From Pseudomonadota bacterium (GTDB lineage: Bacteria; Pseudomonadota; Alphaproteobacteria; Rhizobiales; Xanthobacteraceae), in NCBI GenBank assembly GCA_018242205.1, contig JAFECJ010000015.1, positions 1 through 64,000 of the forward strand: 64,000 nucleotides of DNA, given 5' to 3'. A program made the position numbers and the translations under genes. Every line of letters starts with the position of its first letter. Position 1 is the stretch's first letter. This document shows positions 1 through 6,752 of the stretch, one piece after another. The notes beneath the pieces are model-generated. The model had not been told where the DNA came from and ran no database searches. It saw nothing but the letters and a program-made list of their open reading frames with translations.

Positions 1-66
1 CCCCCCCCCCCCGGGGGGGGGGAGAGGTCGGTTTTTGAGCAAACGAAAAAAAACGGGGGGGGGGGG
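1..66. other. Homopolymer-rich window start, possible assembly artefact
   Basis: The first 66 bases hold a run of 12 C, then 10 G, then after a short mixed stretch 8 A (46-53) and 12 G (55-66). Nothing else in the window has such runs. No gene is supported here; the open frame crossing it is on the opposite strand to asd. Long G/C runs at a sequence edge are typical of low-quality read ends or contig joins, so the bases may be wrong. Whether this is a contig edge cannot be told from the window alone. Confidence 0.6.
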
Positions 67-97
67 CGTTTCCAAACGCCTGAGCCTATCGCTAGGC

Positions 98-166
98 CCC
101 CTCACCCGGCTCGCATTTCACTACGCTCAATGCTCGCCACCCTCTCCCCGCAAGCGGGGCGAGGGA
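98..166. repeat. Dispersed palindromic repeat (family A)
   Basis: This contains the CCCTCACCCGGCTCGC element followed by CGCCACCCTCTCCCC and the small hairpin CCCCGCAAGCGGGG. The same arrangement recurs at 27671-27740, with shorter relatives at 23518-23545 and 51824-51866. It lies immediately downstream of asd (minus strand), so it may be transcribed as the asd 3' end. Such elements are widespread between genes in Bradyrhizobium-like genomes. No coding is seen. Confidence 0.7.
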
Positions 167-169
167 AGA

Positions 170-1204
170 TCACGCCGCCTTCTTCTTCGCCTGAAGAAGC
201 TTGCGGTTGATCAGGCTCTCCGCGATCTGGATGGCGTTGAGCGCCGCGCCCTTGCGCAGATTGTCGGACACTACCCACATATCGAGACCGTTATCGACCG
301 TCGGATCAGTGCGGATGCGGCTGATATAAGTCGCGTCTTCGCCCGCCGCTTCATACGGCGTGGCATAGCCGCCCGGCTCGCGCTTGTCGATGACGAGACA
401 GCCCGGCGCCGAGCGCAGAATGTCGCGCGCCTCGTCGTCCGTGATCGGGTTCTCGAACTCGATGTTCACGGCTTCCGAATGCGACACGAATACCGGCACG
501 CGCACGCAGGTGGCAGTGAGCTTGATCTTCGGATCGAGGATCTTCTTGGTCTCGGCCACCATCTTCCATTCTTCCTTGGTGTAGCCGTCTTCCATGAAGA
601 CGTCGATCTGAGGAATGAGGTTGAAGGCGATGCGCTTGGGGAACTTCTTGTTCTGCACTTCGTCGAGCGTGAACACCGACTTGGTCTGCGAGAACAGTTC
701 GTCCATCGCATCTTTGCCGGCGCCCGACACCGATTGATAGGTCGCGACGACGACGCGCTTGATCTTCGCCTTGTCGTGCAGCGGCTTCAGTGCAACGACG
801 AGCTGCGCCGTCGAGCAGTTCGGGTTGGCGATGATGTTCTTTTTGGTGAAGCCCTCGAGCGCATGCGCGTTCACTTCCGGAACGACCAGCGGCACGTCCG
901 GATCCATGCGCCAGGTCGAAGAGTTGTCGATCACCACCGCGCCTTGCGCCGCGATCTTCGGCGACCATTCCTTCGACACAGCGCCGCCCGCCGACATCAA
1001 ACAAATGTCGATGTCGGAGAAGTCGTAGTGATCGAGTGCTTTCACTTTCAGGGTCTTGTCGCCGTACGAGCATTCCTGGCCCACGCTCTTGCGCGAGGCG
1101 AGTGCGACGACTTCGTCGGCGGGAAATTTGCGCTCATCCAGAATGTTGAGCATCTCGCGCCCGACATTGCCGGTGGCGCCAACCACGGCGACCTTGTAAC
1201 CCAT
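170..1204 (-). CDS. asd: Aspartate-semialdehyde dehydrogenase
   Basis: Reduces aspartyl phosphate to aspartate semialdehyde with NADPH, the branch step to lysine/diaminopimelate, threonine and methionine, in the cytosol. The 344-residue protein has the N-terminal NADP-binding loop GATGNVG (about residues 9-15) and the catalytic cysteine in the motif NPNCST (Cys130). Length matches the family. The ATG at 1204 starts directly on MGYKVAVVGA, leaving no leader before the Rossmann strand, which supports this start. The gene stands alone: upstream the divergent membrane protein gene begins at 1342, and downstream lies only the dispersed repeat. Confidence 0.97.
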   Translation of the reverse strand: MGYKVAVVGATGNVGREMLNILDERKFPADEVVALASRKSVGQECSYGDKTLKVKALDHYDFSDIDICLMSAGGAVSKEWSPKIAAQGAVVIDNSSTWRMDPDVPLVVPEVNAHALEGFTKKNIIANPNCSTAQLVVALKPLHDKAKIKRVVVATYQSVSGAGKDAMDELFSQTKSVFTLDEVQNKKFPKRIAFNLIPQIDVFMEDGYTKEEWKMVAETKKILDPKIKLTATCVRVPVFVSHSEAVNIEFENPITDDEARDILRSAPGCLVIDKREPGGYATPYEAAGEDATYISRIRTDPTVDNGLDMWVVSDNLRKGAALNAIQIAESLINRKLLQAKKKAA

Positions 1205-1341
1205 TGTTTACTCTCCGAAAAAATTCCCCGGTCTGGCATGATTTGAAACAACCGGATGGCAGCGCTTCTAGGCGAGAATGGTGTTTCTGACAACGGCTCC
1301 AGAGGCAAAAGCGCGATCCCGAAGCCCCGCGAGGCTCGACC

Positions 1342-2121
1342 ATGCATCCGGCCCTGCATTCCTGGCGCGAGGAACTGCCCGCCCACGTCGTGCGGCTTAT
1401 GGCTTATGTGGGGGGCCTCGTCGTCTTGTCCATCGTCGCGGCGCAGGTCTTTCAATCGAAGCCGGTGAAGTCACCCATCGCGCCCGTTGATCGGTCGGAC
1501 TGGATCACGATCGAAAAGCCGTTTCCGGCCTTCACTTTGGCGATCCCCGAGGCCGCCGGTCAGCCGGAGACCTACACCATCCGCCGCCACACCATCGGCA
1601 ACGGCCGCAAGGACATCCTCGGCCTCGGCGAGCCCGACGGCGTGACGCCCTTTCTCCGGGTCGAGGTGTACCGGGCCGGCCGTGAGATCAGCCGCTTTGC
1701 CTCGGCTGCCGATACCATCGCCGCCGACGCCACCGCGCTCGGGCCGGTCAAGGTCGCGCCGGCGGCCGACCCGGTCGCCAGCAAGTTCGGCCCGCTATCG
1801 CTGGTCACGTTCGAGACGTCGCAAGGCGCGCACCGCTACTGCCTCGGCTTCGCCCGCAACTACGACGATCCGATGCTGCAAATTTCCGGCTGGTTCTGTC
1901 AGGGCGACACCTTCGTACGCGAGTCGACGCTGGCCTGTGCGCTCGACCGCCTGACCCTGCTCTATTCCGGCAGCGACCCCCGGGTCGGCGCGCTGTTCGC
2001 TCAGGCCGAACTCAACCGCAGTTATTGCGGCCAGCGCGACCCGCTGCTGGCCGCAACCCCGAAATACCATGCGCTGTGGAAAGCGCTGGAGATGCAGCCG
2101 CCGCGGCGCACCGCGCACTGA
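1342..2121 (+). CDS. Membrane-anchored hypothetical protein
   Basis: This is a 259-residue protein I do not recognise. It has one hydrophobic segment near the N-terminus (about residues 19-38, LMAYVGGLVVLSIVAA), then an apparently extracytoplasmic domain with several cysteines (for example in RYCLGF, WFCQGD, LACALD and SYCGQRD) that could form disulfides in the periplasm. The topology is inferred. It lies 80 bp upstream of the ECF sigma gene on the same strand with no visible terminator, so it may be co-transcribed with it, but no functional link can be shown. No promoter was identified. Confidence 0.8.
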   Translation: MHPALHSWREELPAHVVRLMAYVGGLVVLSIVAAQVFQSKPVKSPIAPVDRSDWITIEKPFPAFTLAIPEAAGQPETYTIRRHTIGNGRKDILGLGEPDGVTPFLRVEVYRAGREISRFASAADTIAADATALGPVKVAPAADPVASKFGPLSLVTFETSQGAHRYCLGFARNYDDPMLQISGWFCQGDTFVRESTLACALDRLTLLYSGSDPRVGALFAQAELNRSYCGQRDPLLAATPKYHALWKALEMQPPRRTAH

Positions 2122-2201
2122 TCCTCACACCGCCATTGCATGCGTGGCGGCGCCATCGGATAGTTGCCGCCTGCTTTTCGATCGGCGGCGGAGGTCTTCG
2201 C

Positions 2202-2705
2202 ATGGCGCACGACCCGCATAACGGCCTGACGGCATTGTTGCCCCGGCTCTATGCGTTCGCGCGCACCATGCTGGCGGATGCCGATGCCGCGCGCGACCTG
2301 GTGCAGGAAGCCGTGACCCGGGCATTGGCGGCGCGGCGCGTGCCCGACGACGCGCCGGCCTATCGCGCCTGGATGTTTCGCATCGTCCGCAACGCCGCGC
2401 TCGACGAAATCCGCCGCTTGAAACGGCCGGCGCCCGACGTGACCGCGCCGGCCGATATCTGGTCCTATGACGACGCCAGCATCGCCAAGATCACGGTCGA
2501 GCAGGGCCTCGCCACACTGCCGCCGGCGCATCGCGAAATTATCTCCTTGATCGACATCGCCGGATTCAATTACGCCGAAGCCGCCGACCTGCTCCAAGTG
2601 CCGGCCGGTACCGTGATGAGCCGCATCGCCCGGGCACGCAGCGCGCTGCTCGCCGCGATCGAAACCAGTACGGTGAGGCCGCTCAAGATGAACCAACGCA
2701 TCTGA
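2202..2705 (+). CDS. ECF-family RNA polymerase sigma factor
   Basis: An alternative sigma factor of 167 residues, the usual size for the extracytoplasmic-function group with only regions 2 and 4. Region 2 is at about residues 12-75 (RLYAFARTMLADADAARD, then the WMFRIVRNAALDEIRR part), and region 4 at about 108-155 (LPPAHREIISL and the helix AEAADLLQVPAGTVMSRIARAR). The ATG at 2202 was preferred over upstream starts because a GGAGG lies 7-12 bases before it and earlier codons encode no conserved sequence. It is followed 15 bp later by a gene for an anti-sigma-like membrane protein and then by sulfite dehydrogenase genes. That suggests it senses sulfite or sulfur stress (inference; related sigma factors in Sinorhizobium meliloti are reported to respond to sulfite). 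Confidence 0.93.
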   Translation: MAHDPHNGLTALLPRLYAFARTMLADADAARDLVQEAVTRALAARRVPDDAPAYRAWMFRIVRNAALDEIRRLKRPAPDVTAPADIWSYDDASIAKITVEQGLATLPPAHREIISLIDIAGFNYAEAADLLQVPAGTVMSRIARARSALLAAIETSTVRPLKMNQRI

Positions 2706-2720
2706 CCATCGGGCTGAATT

Positions 2721-3434
2721 TTGAAATACGATCCGCAGCCGCAGGACCTGGAAAGCCTCAACGCTCTCGTCGACGGCGAATTGCCGCCGGGCGAGCGCGC
2801 GGATCTGGCCGCCCGCCTTGCGAGCGAGCGCGATCTGGCGCGCGCTTATGCAACACTGGCTGCACTCAAGGCGGCGATCGGCGAGGTCGGCACAGCGCCG
2901 GCCGATTGTCCCACTTTCGATCTGCCGGTGCGCGGCCGATCGCATGTCGTGCGGCGCGTTGCCGTCGGCGTTGGTCTCGCCGCCGCGCTCGCGCTGGGCG
3001 TGTTCATGACCGCGCCGCAGCCGCTGGACAGCGCGAACCCGCTCGCCGAAGGCCCGACCGCGATCACGCTGGCCTCGCTGCCCGCCGGCACCACCGTGCC
3101 GAGGCTCGAGACGGCTGGCCTCAAGCTCACCGGACTCGTCATCGACCCTGGCAAGGTGCCGTTGGTGTCGGCGACCTATCGCGGCCCGCACGGGTGCCGG
3201 TTGGAGCTGCGCGCCTGGCCGGTCGGGGCAACGCCGCCCGACGCCCCCGAAACCGAGAGCCGCCGCTGGACCGCCGACAGCCTGGTTTATGAACTGACCG
3301 CGCATGGCATGCCGAAGGCGCGCTTTGCCCTGATAGCCGGTGCCGCCGAGGGCCAGACCGTCGCGAATGCGGATCACCGACGCATCGCGCTGCAATTGCG
3401 CGAGGCGAGCCAGGGTGCGCCCTGTGCCGGGTGA
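2721..3434 (+). CDS. Anti-sigma factor, membrane-bound
   Basis: 237 residues. The N-terminal helix-rich part (residues 8-50; LNALVDGELPPGERADLAAR) has the pattern of anti-sigma domains that hold ECF sigma factors at the membrane. A single transmembrane segment follows at about 80-97 (VAVGVGLAAALALGVF), and the rest would be periplasmic. The start is TTG at 2721, 15 bp after the sigma gene stop; I see no better ATG. No zinc-binding HxxxCxxC motif is visible, so it would be a non-zinc type. The periplasmic part contains a Cys in the sequence HGCRLEL. Pairing with the preceding sigma factor is inferred from adjacency and domain pattern. Confidence 0.87.
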   Translation: MKYDPQPQDLESLNALVDGELPPGERADLAARLASERDLARAYATLAALKAAIGEVGTAPADCPTFDLPVRGRSHVVRRVAVGVGLAAALALGVFMTAPQPLDSANPLAEGPTAITLASLPAGTTVPRLETAGLKLTGLVIDPGKVPLVSATYRGPHGCRLELRAWPVGATPPDAPETESRRWTADSLVYELTAHGMPKARFALIAGAAEGQTVANADHRRIALQLREASQGAPCAG

Positions 3435-3452
3435 TATTTCCTGTCCGGTAAC

Positions 3453-3480
3453 GGAATAATCTGACGGCGCTCTCCGTTTC
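3453..3480 (+). promoter_or_regulatory. Candidate ECF-type promoter for sorAB
   Basis: GGAATAA at 3453-3459 and CGTTTC at 3475-3480 are separated by 15 bases. This has the form of an ECF promoter (AAC/AAT-type -35, CGT-type -10). It lies 18 bp past the anti-sigma stop and about 75 bp before the sorA start, in the only sizeable gap of the locus. No matching pair was found in front of the sigma gene itself. The call is by eye. Confidence 0.45.
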
Positions 3481-3553
3481 TTCCTTGTTCCCGACTGCGT
3501 GACGGGGGTCACGCGGTTCGCAAGCCGTCGTAAGCGGCAACAAGGAGGAAGCG

Positions 3554-4786
3554 ATGCACCCCATCAGTCGCCGGGGATTCCTCGGCACGACCGCCGCTGC
3601 CGGAGCGGCCCTTATCGGAGGATTTGGCCGGCTGACAGAAGCGCAAGCGGCATCGGCCGCGGCGCAGTTGACCCCGGGGGTGCCGGACGGCATCGCCAGC
3701 TACGTGCAGATGGGCAAACTGCCCGGTAAGCAACCGCTCATCCAGCTTGCCGACCGGCCACCGAACTACGAGTCGCCGCTCGAATATTTCCAGACCCCGA
3801 TCACGCCGAACGACAAGTTCTTCGTTCGCTATCACCTCGCCGACATTCCCGAGATCAAAGTCGAAAACTACAGGATCAAGCTCGACGGCGATGGCGCCAC
3901 GACGCCGATGGAACTCACGCTCGACGATCTCAAGAAGATGCCCGCCGTCGAAATCGTCGCGGTCAATCAATGCTCCGGCAATCGCCGCGGCCTGTCGAAC
4001 CCGCATGTTCCCGGCGTCGAATGGGGCTACGGCGCGATGGGATGCGCCAAATGGAAAGGCGTACGCCTCAAGGACGTGCTGGCCAAGGCCGGCGTCAAGA
4101 AGGAAACCATCGAAGTCGCCTTCAACGGCGCCGACGGGCCCGCGGTCGACAAGACGCCCGACTTCATCAAGAGCATCCCGCTGTGGCGGGCGATGAATGA
4201 GTCGACCATCATCGCCTACGAGATGAACGGACAGCCGCTGCCGCACTTCAACGGCTTCCCCGCGCGTCTTGTCGTGCCCGGCTGGACCGGCACCTACTGG
4301 ATGAAACACCTCATCCACATCGACGTGCGCACGACGCCGCAAGGCGGCTTCTGGATGAAACCGGCCTATCGTCTGCCGGTCGGCGAATTCCCGATCCGTG
4401 ACCGGTTCCTCACACAGGAAGACGCGACCTCGACGCCAATCACCGAGATCGTCGTCAACTCATTGATCACCAGTCACCGCGACGGCGCCAAAGTGAAGCC
4501 GGGCAAGGTCACGGTGTCGGGTCTCGCCTGGGACGGCGGCTACGGCATCGCCAAGGTCGATATCTCGACCGACGGCGGGCAGAGCTGGTCGTCGGCAAAG
4601 CTCGGCCAGGATCTCGGCAAATTCGCGTTCCGGCCGTGGAGCTTCGACCTGCGGGCCAAACGCGGCAAGACCACGGTGATGGTCAGCGCCACTAACGTTA
4701 TCGGCCAGACGCAGGTGTCCAAGCTCTTGTTCAACGGCGCCGGTTACCACAACAACGTGATGCAAAGCATCACGCTGACGGCTTAA
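3554..4786 (+). CDS. sorA: Sulfite dehydrogenase, molybdopterin subunit (SorA-like)
   Basis: Oxidises sulfite to sulfate in the periplasm with a molybdenum cofactor, passing electrons to a c-type cytochrome. The 410-residue precursor begins with a twin-arginine signal (SRRGFLG at residues 5-11, then a hydrophobic stretch), as expected for a folded Mo-enzyme. The Mo-ligating cysteine is Cys140 in AVNQCSGNRR, the sulfite-oxidase family signature. The C-terminal third (about 300-410) is the dimerisation-type immunoglobulin-like domain. Start ATG 3554 has AGGAGG 6 bp upstream. The cytochrome gene follows after 11 bp, giving the SorAB pair known from Starkeya novella. Other members of the sulfite-oxidase family are possible, but the adjacent cytochrome makes SorA most likely. 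Confidence 0.9.
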   Translation: MHPISRRGFLGTTAAAGAALIGGFGRLTEAQAASAAAQLTPGVPDGIASYVQMGKLPGKQPLIQLADRPPNYESPLEYFQTPITPNDKFFVRYHLADIPEIKVENYRIKLDGDGATTPMELTLDDLKKMPAVEIVAVNQCSGNRRGLSNPHVPGVEWGYGAMGCAKWKGVRLKDVLAKAGVKKETIEVAFNGADGPAVDKTPDFIKSIPLWRAMNESTIIAYEMNGQPLPHFNGFPARLVVPGWTGTYWMKHLIHIDVRTTPQGGFWMKPAYRLPVGEFPIRDRFLTQEDATSTPITEIVVNSLITSHRDGAKVKPGKVTVSGLAWDGGYGIAKVDISTDGGQSWSSAKLGQDLGKFAFRPWSFDLRAKRGKTTVMVSATNVIGQTQVSKLLFNGAGYHNNVMQSITLTA

Positions 4787-4797
4787 GGGAGCGAGCC

Positions 4798-5079
4798 ATG
4801 AAGAAACTCATCATCGCTGCCGTGGCCGCACTATCCGCCGGCACGGCGCTGGCCGACGAGCAAGCCATCAAGCTCAAGCAGGCCCCTGGCGTCGACGCCG
4901 TCGTGAACAACTGTCAGGCCTGTCACAGCCTGGCCTACATCCCGATGAACTCGCCCTTCCTCAAACCGGCCGGTTGGGACGCCGAAGTGACCAAGATGAT
5001 CAAGGTCATGGGCGCCCCGATCGACGACGGTGACGCCAAGACGATCGCCGATTACCTGAAAAAGAACTACGGCGGCTGA
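4798..5079 (+). CDS. sorB: Sulfite dehydrogenase cytochrome c subunit (SorB-like)
   Basis: A small periplasmic monohaem cytochrome c of 93 residues that accepts electrons from SorA. A Sec signal peptide covers residues 1-19 (cleavage after GTALA), followed by the haem-binding motif CQACH (Cys39, Cys42, His43) and a methionine-rich stretch at 67-71 that can supply the axial ligand. The length fits the SorB type. The gene is translationally close to sorA (11-bp gap containing GGGAGCG) and is followed by a strong terminator, so sorAB ends a transcription unit. Confidence 0.9.
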   Translation: MKKLIIAAVAALSAGTALADEQAIKLKQAPGVDAVVNNCQACHSLAYIPMNSPFLKPAGWDAEVTKMIKVMGAPIDDGDAKTIADYLKKNYGG

Positions 5080-5102
5080 TACCGCCACGCGCGATGCGAC
5101 AG

Positions 5103-5144
5103 GGCCGGCCCCGCTCCTTTCCGGGAGTGCGGCCGGCCTTTTTT
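5103..5144 (+). terminator. Rho-independent terminator after sorB
   Basis: A GC-rich stem formed by GGCCGGCCCCGCTCC and its near-perfect complement, a short loop TTTCC, then six T (5139-5144). It ends the sor transcription unit 24 bp after the sorB stop. Confidence 0.9.
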
Positions 5145-5233
5145 GCAACTCCGGCTGTGGCTTTTTCGCCCTATCAAGCCGAACCGATCGCGGCTAGAGT
5201 GCCGTTTCGCGAAGGGAATCGGTTGAGGACTCG

Positions 5234-5593
5234 ATGAAAATGCGCCTGAAATTCGTTGCAGCGACCTGCGCCGCGTTCGGCGCATTGGCCATTCTGGCCG
5301 CGCCGGCCGACGCCCAGACGACCAGGAAACGGGTCTATGCGAACCGCGACCACACAGTGGTTGTAACCCGCGGCGAGGATGGCAAGACCCGCACCCGCAT
5401 CATCATCCAGAAGCGCTCCTATCTCGACCCGGGCACCGAGGTGCTGCCGGGCAGCCGCCACGACCTCGACTATGCGCAAATGCCGAGCCATCGCATCGAT
5501 GGCGTCCTCGACAATACCCGCGCCGGCGGCAACCAGTCGCCCCTGCCCGGTCCGTGGGATTCGGGCGCACGCGGTCCCTGGCTGAAGTTCTGA
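5234..5593 (+). CDS. Small secreted hypothetical protein
   Basis: 119 residues; I do not recognise a domain. Residues 1-27 form a clear Sec signal peptide (KMRLKF, hydrophobic core, cleavage near ADAQ). The mature part is short, basic and rich in Arg, Gly and Pro (RTRIIIQKRSYLDPGTEVLP), with no cysteines, and ends GPWLKF. It has its own start with a weak GAGG upstream and lies between two terminators, so it is probably monocistronic. A periplasmic location is inferred. Confidence 0.8.
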   Translation: MKMRLKFVAATCAAFGALAILAAPADAQTTRKRVYANRDHTVVVTRGEDGKTRTRIIIQKRSYLDPGTEVLPGSRHDLDYAQMPSHRIDGVLDNTRAGGNQSPLPGPWDSGARGPWLKF

Positions 5594-5615
5594 AGCCGCA
5601 CGCACGATTGACATG

Positions 5616-5648
5616 AAAAAGCGCGGCCCTCGGGGCCGCGCTTTCTTT
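5616..5648. terminator. Bidirectional terminator between convergent genes
   Basis: AAAAAGCGCGGCCC and GGGCCGCGCTTTCTTT form a stem with a tiny TC-centred loop, with an A-run on one side and a T-rich run on the other. It can end both the rightward secreted-protein gene and the leftward nrdB transcript. Confidence 0.9.
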
Positions 5649-5669
5649 ATGGAGCAGTGCGATCGGCGG

Positions 5670-6752
5670 TTAGCCTTGCGCGACGTCGAACTGCGCCCAG
5701 ACACCACTGTCGCCGTCCCAACTGCCGCGGCTGGCGCCCTTGGAATACTCTGTGGCGCGCTGCTCGAAGAAATTGGCGTGCTCGACGCCGTTCAAGATTT
5801 CGACTAGCCACGGCAGAGGGTGCGACTTGAGCTGGTTGTAGCCGCCTTCGGTCTGCTCGAAATAACCGAACACGGTCGGCAGCCTGAGCTGCGTCAGCCG
5901 CCAGTCGGCGACATAGTGCACGTAGGCGCGGATATCCTGCGGCGTCATGCCATCGATATGGCCGAGACCGAAAGCCAGATCGATGAAGCTCTCTTCCAGC
6001 CGCACCATGGTCCTGGCGACATCGATGATGTCGTCGCGGACGGCGCGGGTGAGCGCACCGGTCTCGCGATTCCATTCATGGAACAGCTTGATGATGCCCT
6101 CGCAATGCAGGCTCTCGTCGCGCACTGACCAGCTCACGATCTGCCCCATGCCGTTCATCTTGTTGTGGCGCGGGAAATTCAGGAGCATGGCGAAGCTGGC
6201 GAACAACGCCATGCCTTCGGTGAAAGCGCCGAACATGGCGAGCGTGCGTGCGACGTCGGCCACCGTATCGACGCCGAACTCGTGCATGTAGTCGGCCTTG
6301 GCCCGCATCTCGGAATAGTCGCGGAACGCCTCGAACTCGGTCTTCGGCATACCGAGCGTCTTCAACAGCAGCGCGTAGGCGTCGATATGCACCGTCTCCA
6401 TATTGGTGAAGGCGGCCATCATCATCTGCACGGCCAATGGCTGGAAGATCGGGATATAGCGCTTCAAATAGTTGTCGCCGACCTCGATGTCGGACTGCGT
6501 GAAAAAGCGGAAAATCTGCGTCAGCAGCGCCCGCTCGTTCTCCGTCACGCGATCCGACGCCCAATCCTTGAGATCGCCGCCGAGCGGCACCTCCTCGCCC
6601 ATCCAGTGCGTCTGCTGCTGGCGCTTCCAGAACTCGTAGGCCCAGGCATAACGGTCGACGTCGTAAGTGCCCGTCGACTCCAGCAAGCCGATCTTGCCGG
6701 TGCCAATCAAGGTACGCGGATCGAAGGCGGTCAAATCCACCTTTACTGGCAT
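5670..6752 (-). CDS. nrdB: Ribonucleotide reductase class Ia, beta subunit
   Basis: Supplies the diiron-tyrosyl radical to NrdA for making deoxyribonucleotides. 360 residues, standard for NrdB. In the motif METVHIDAY, Glu119, His122 and Tyr126 have the spacing of the E. coli iron ligands Glu115 and His118 and the radical Tyr122. This makes it a conventional tyrosyl-radical (not Phe-containing class Ic) enzyme. The ATG at 6752 begins MPVKVDLTAFDPR; upstream in-frame codons only read back into nrdA and are not conserved. The start overlaps the end of nrdA by 10 bp, so the two are translationally coupled and share control by the riboswitch upstream of nrdA. Confidence 0.96.
   Translation of the reverse strand: MPVKVDLTAFDPRTLIGTGKIGLLESTGTYDVDRYAWAYEFWKRQQQTHWMGEEVPLGGDLKDWASDRVTENERALLTQIFRFFTQSDIEVGDNYLKRYIPIFQPLAVQMMMAAFTNMETVHIDAYALLLKTLGMPKTEFEAFRDYSEMRAKADYMHEFGVDTVADVARTLAMFGAFTEGMALFASFAMLLNFPRHNKMNGMGQIVSWSVRDESLHCEGIIKLFHEWNRETGALTRAVRDDIIDVARTMVRLEESFIDLAFGLGHIDGMTPQDIRAYVHYVADWRLTQLRLPTVFGYFEQTEGGYNQLKSHPLPWLVEILNGVEHANFFEQRATEYSKGASRGSWDGDSGVWAQFDVAQG

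Noticed and set aside
2022..3512. A 496-codon open frame opposite the sigma and anti-sigma genes
   Set aside because: Low-complexity Arg/Gly/Ala composition and no motif; the sigma factor on the other strand is unambiguous.
5210..5220. Second ECF-like -35 element before the small secreted protein
   Set aside because: GGGAATC has no matching -10 element at the right spacing.
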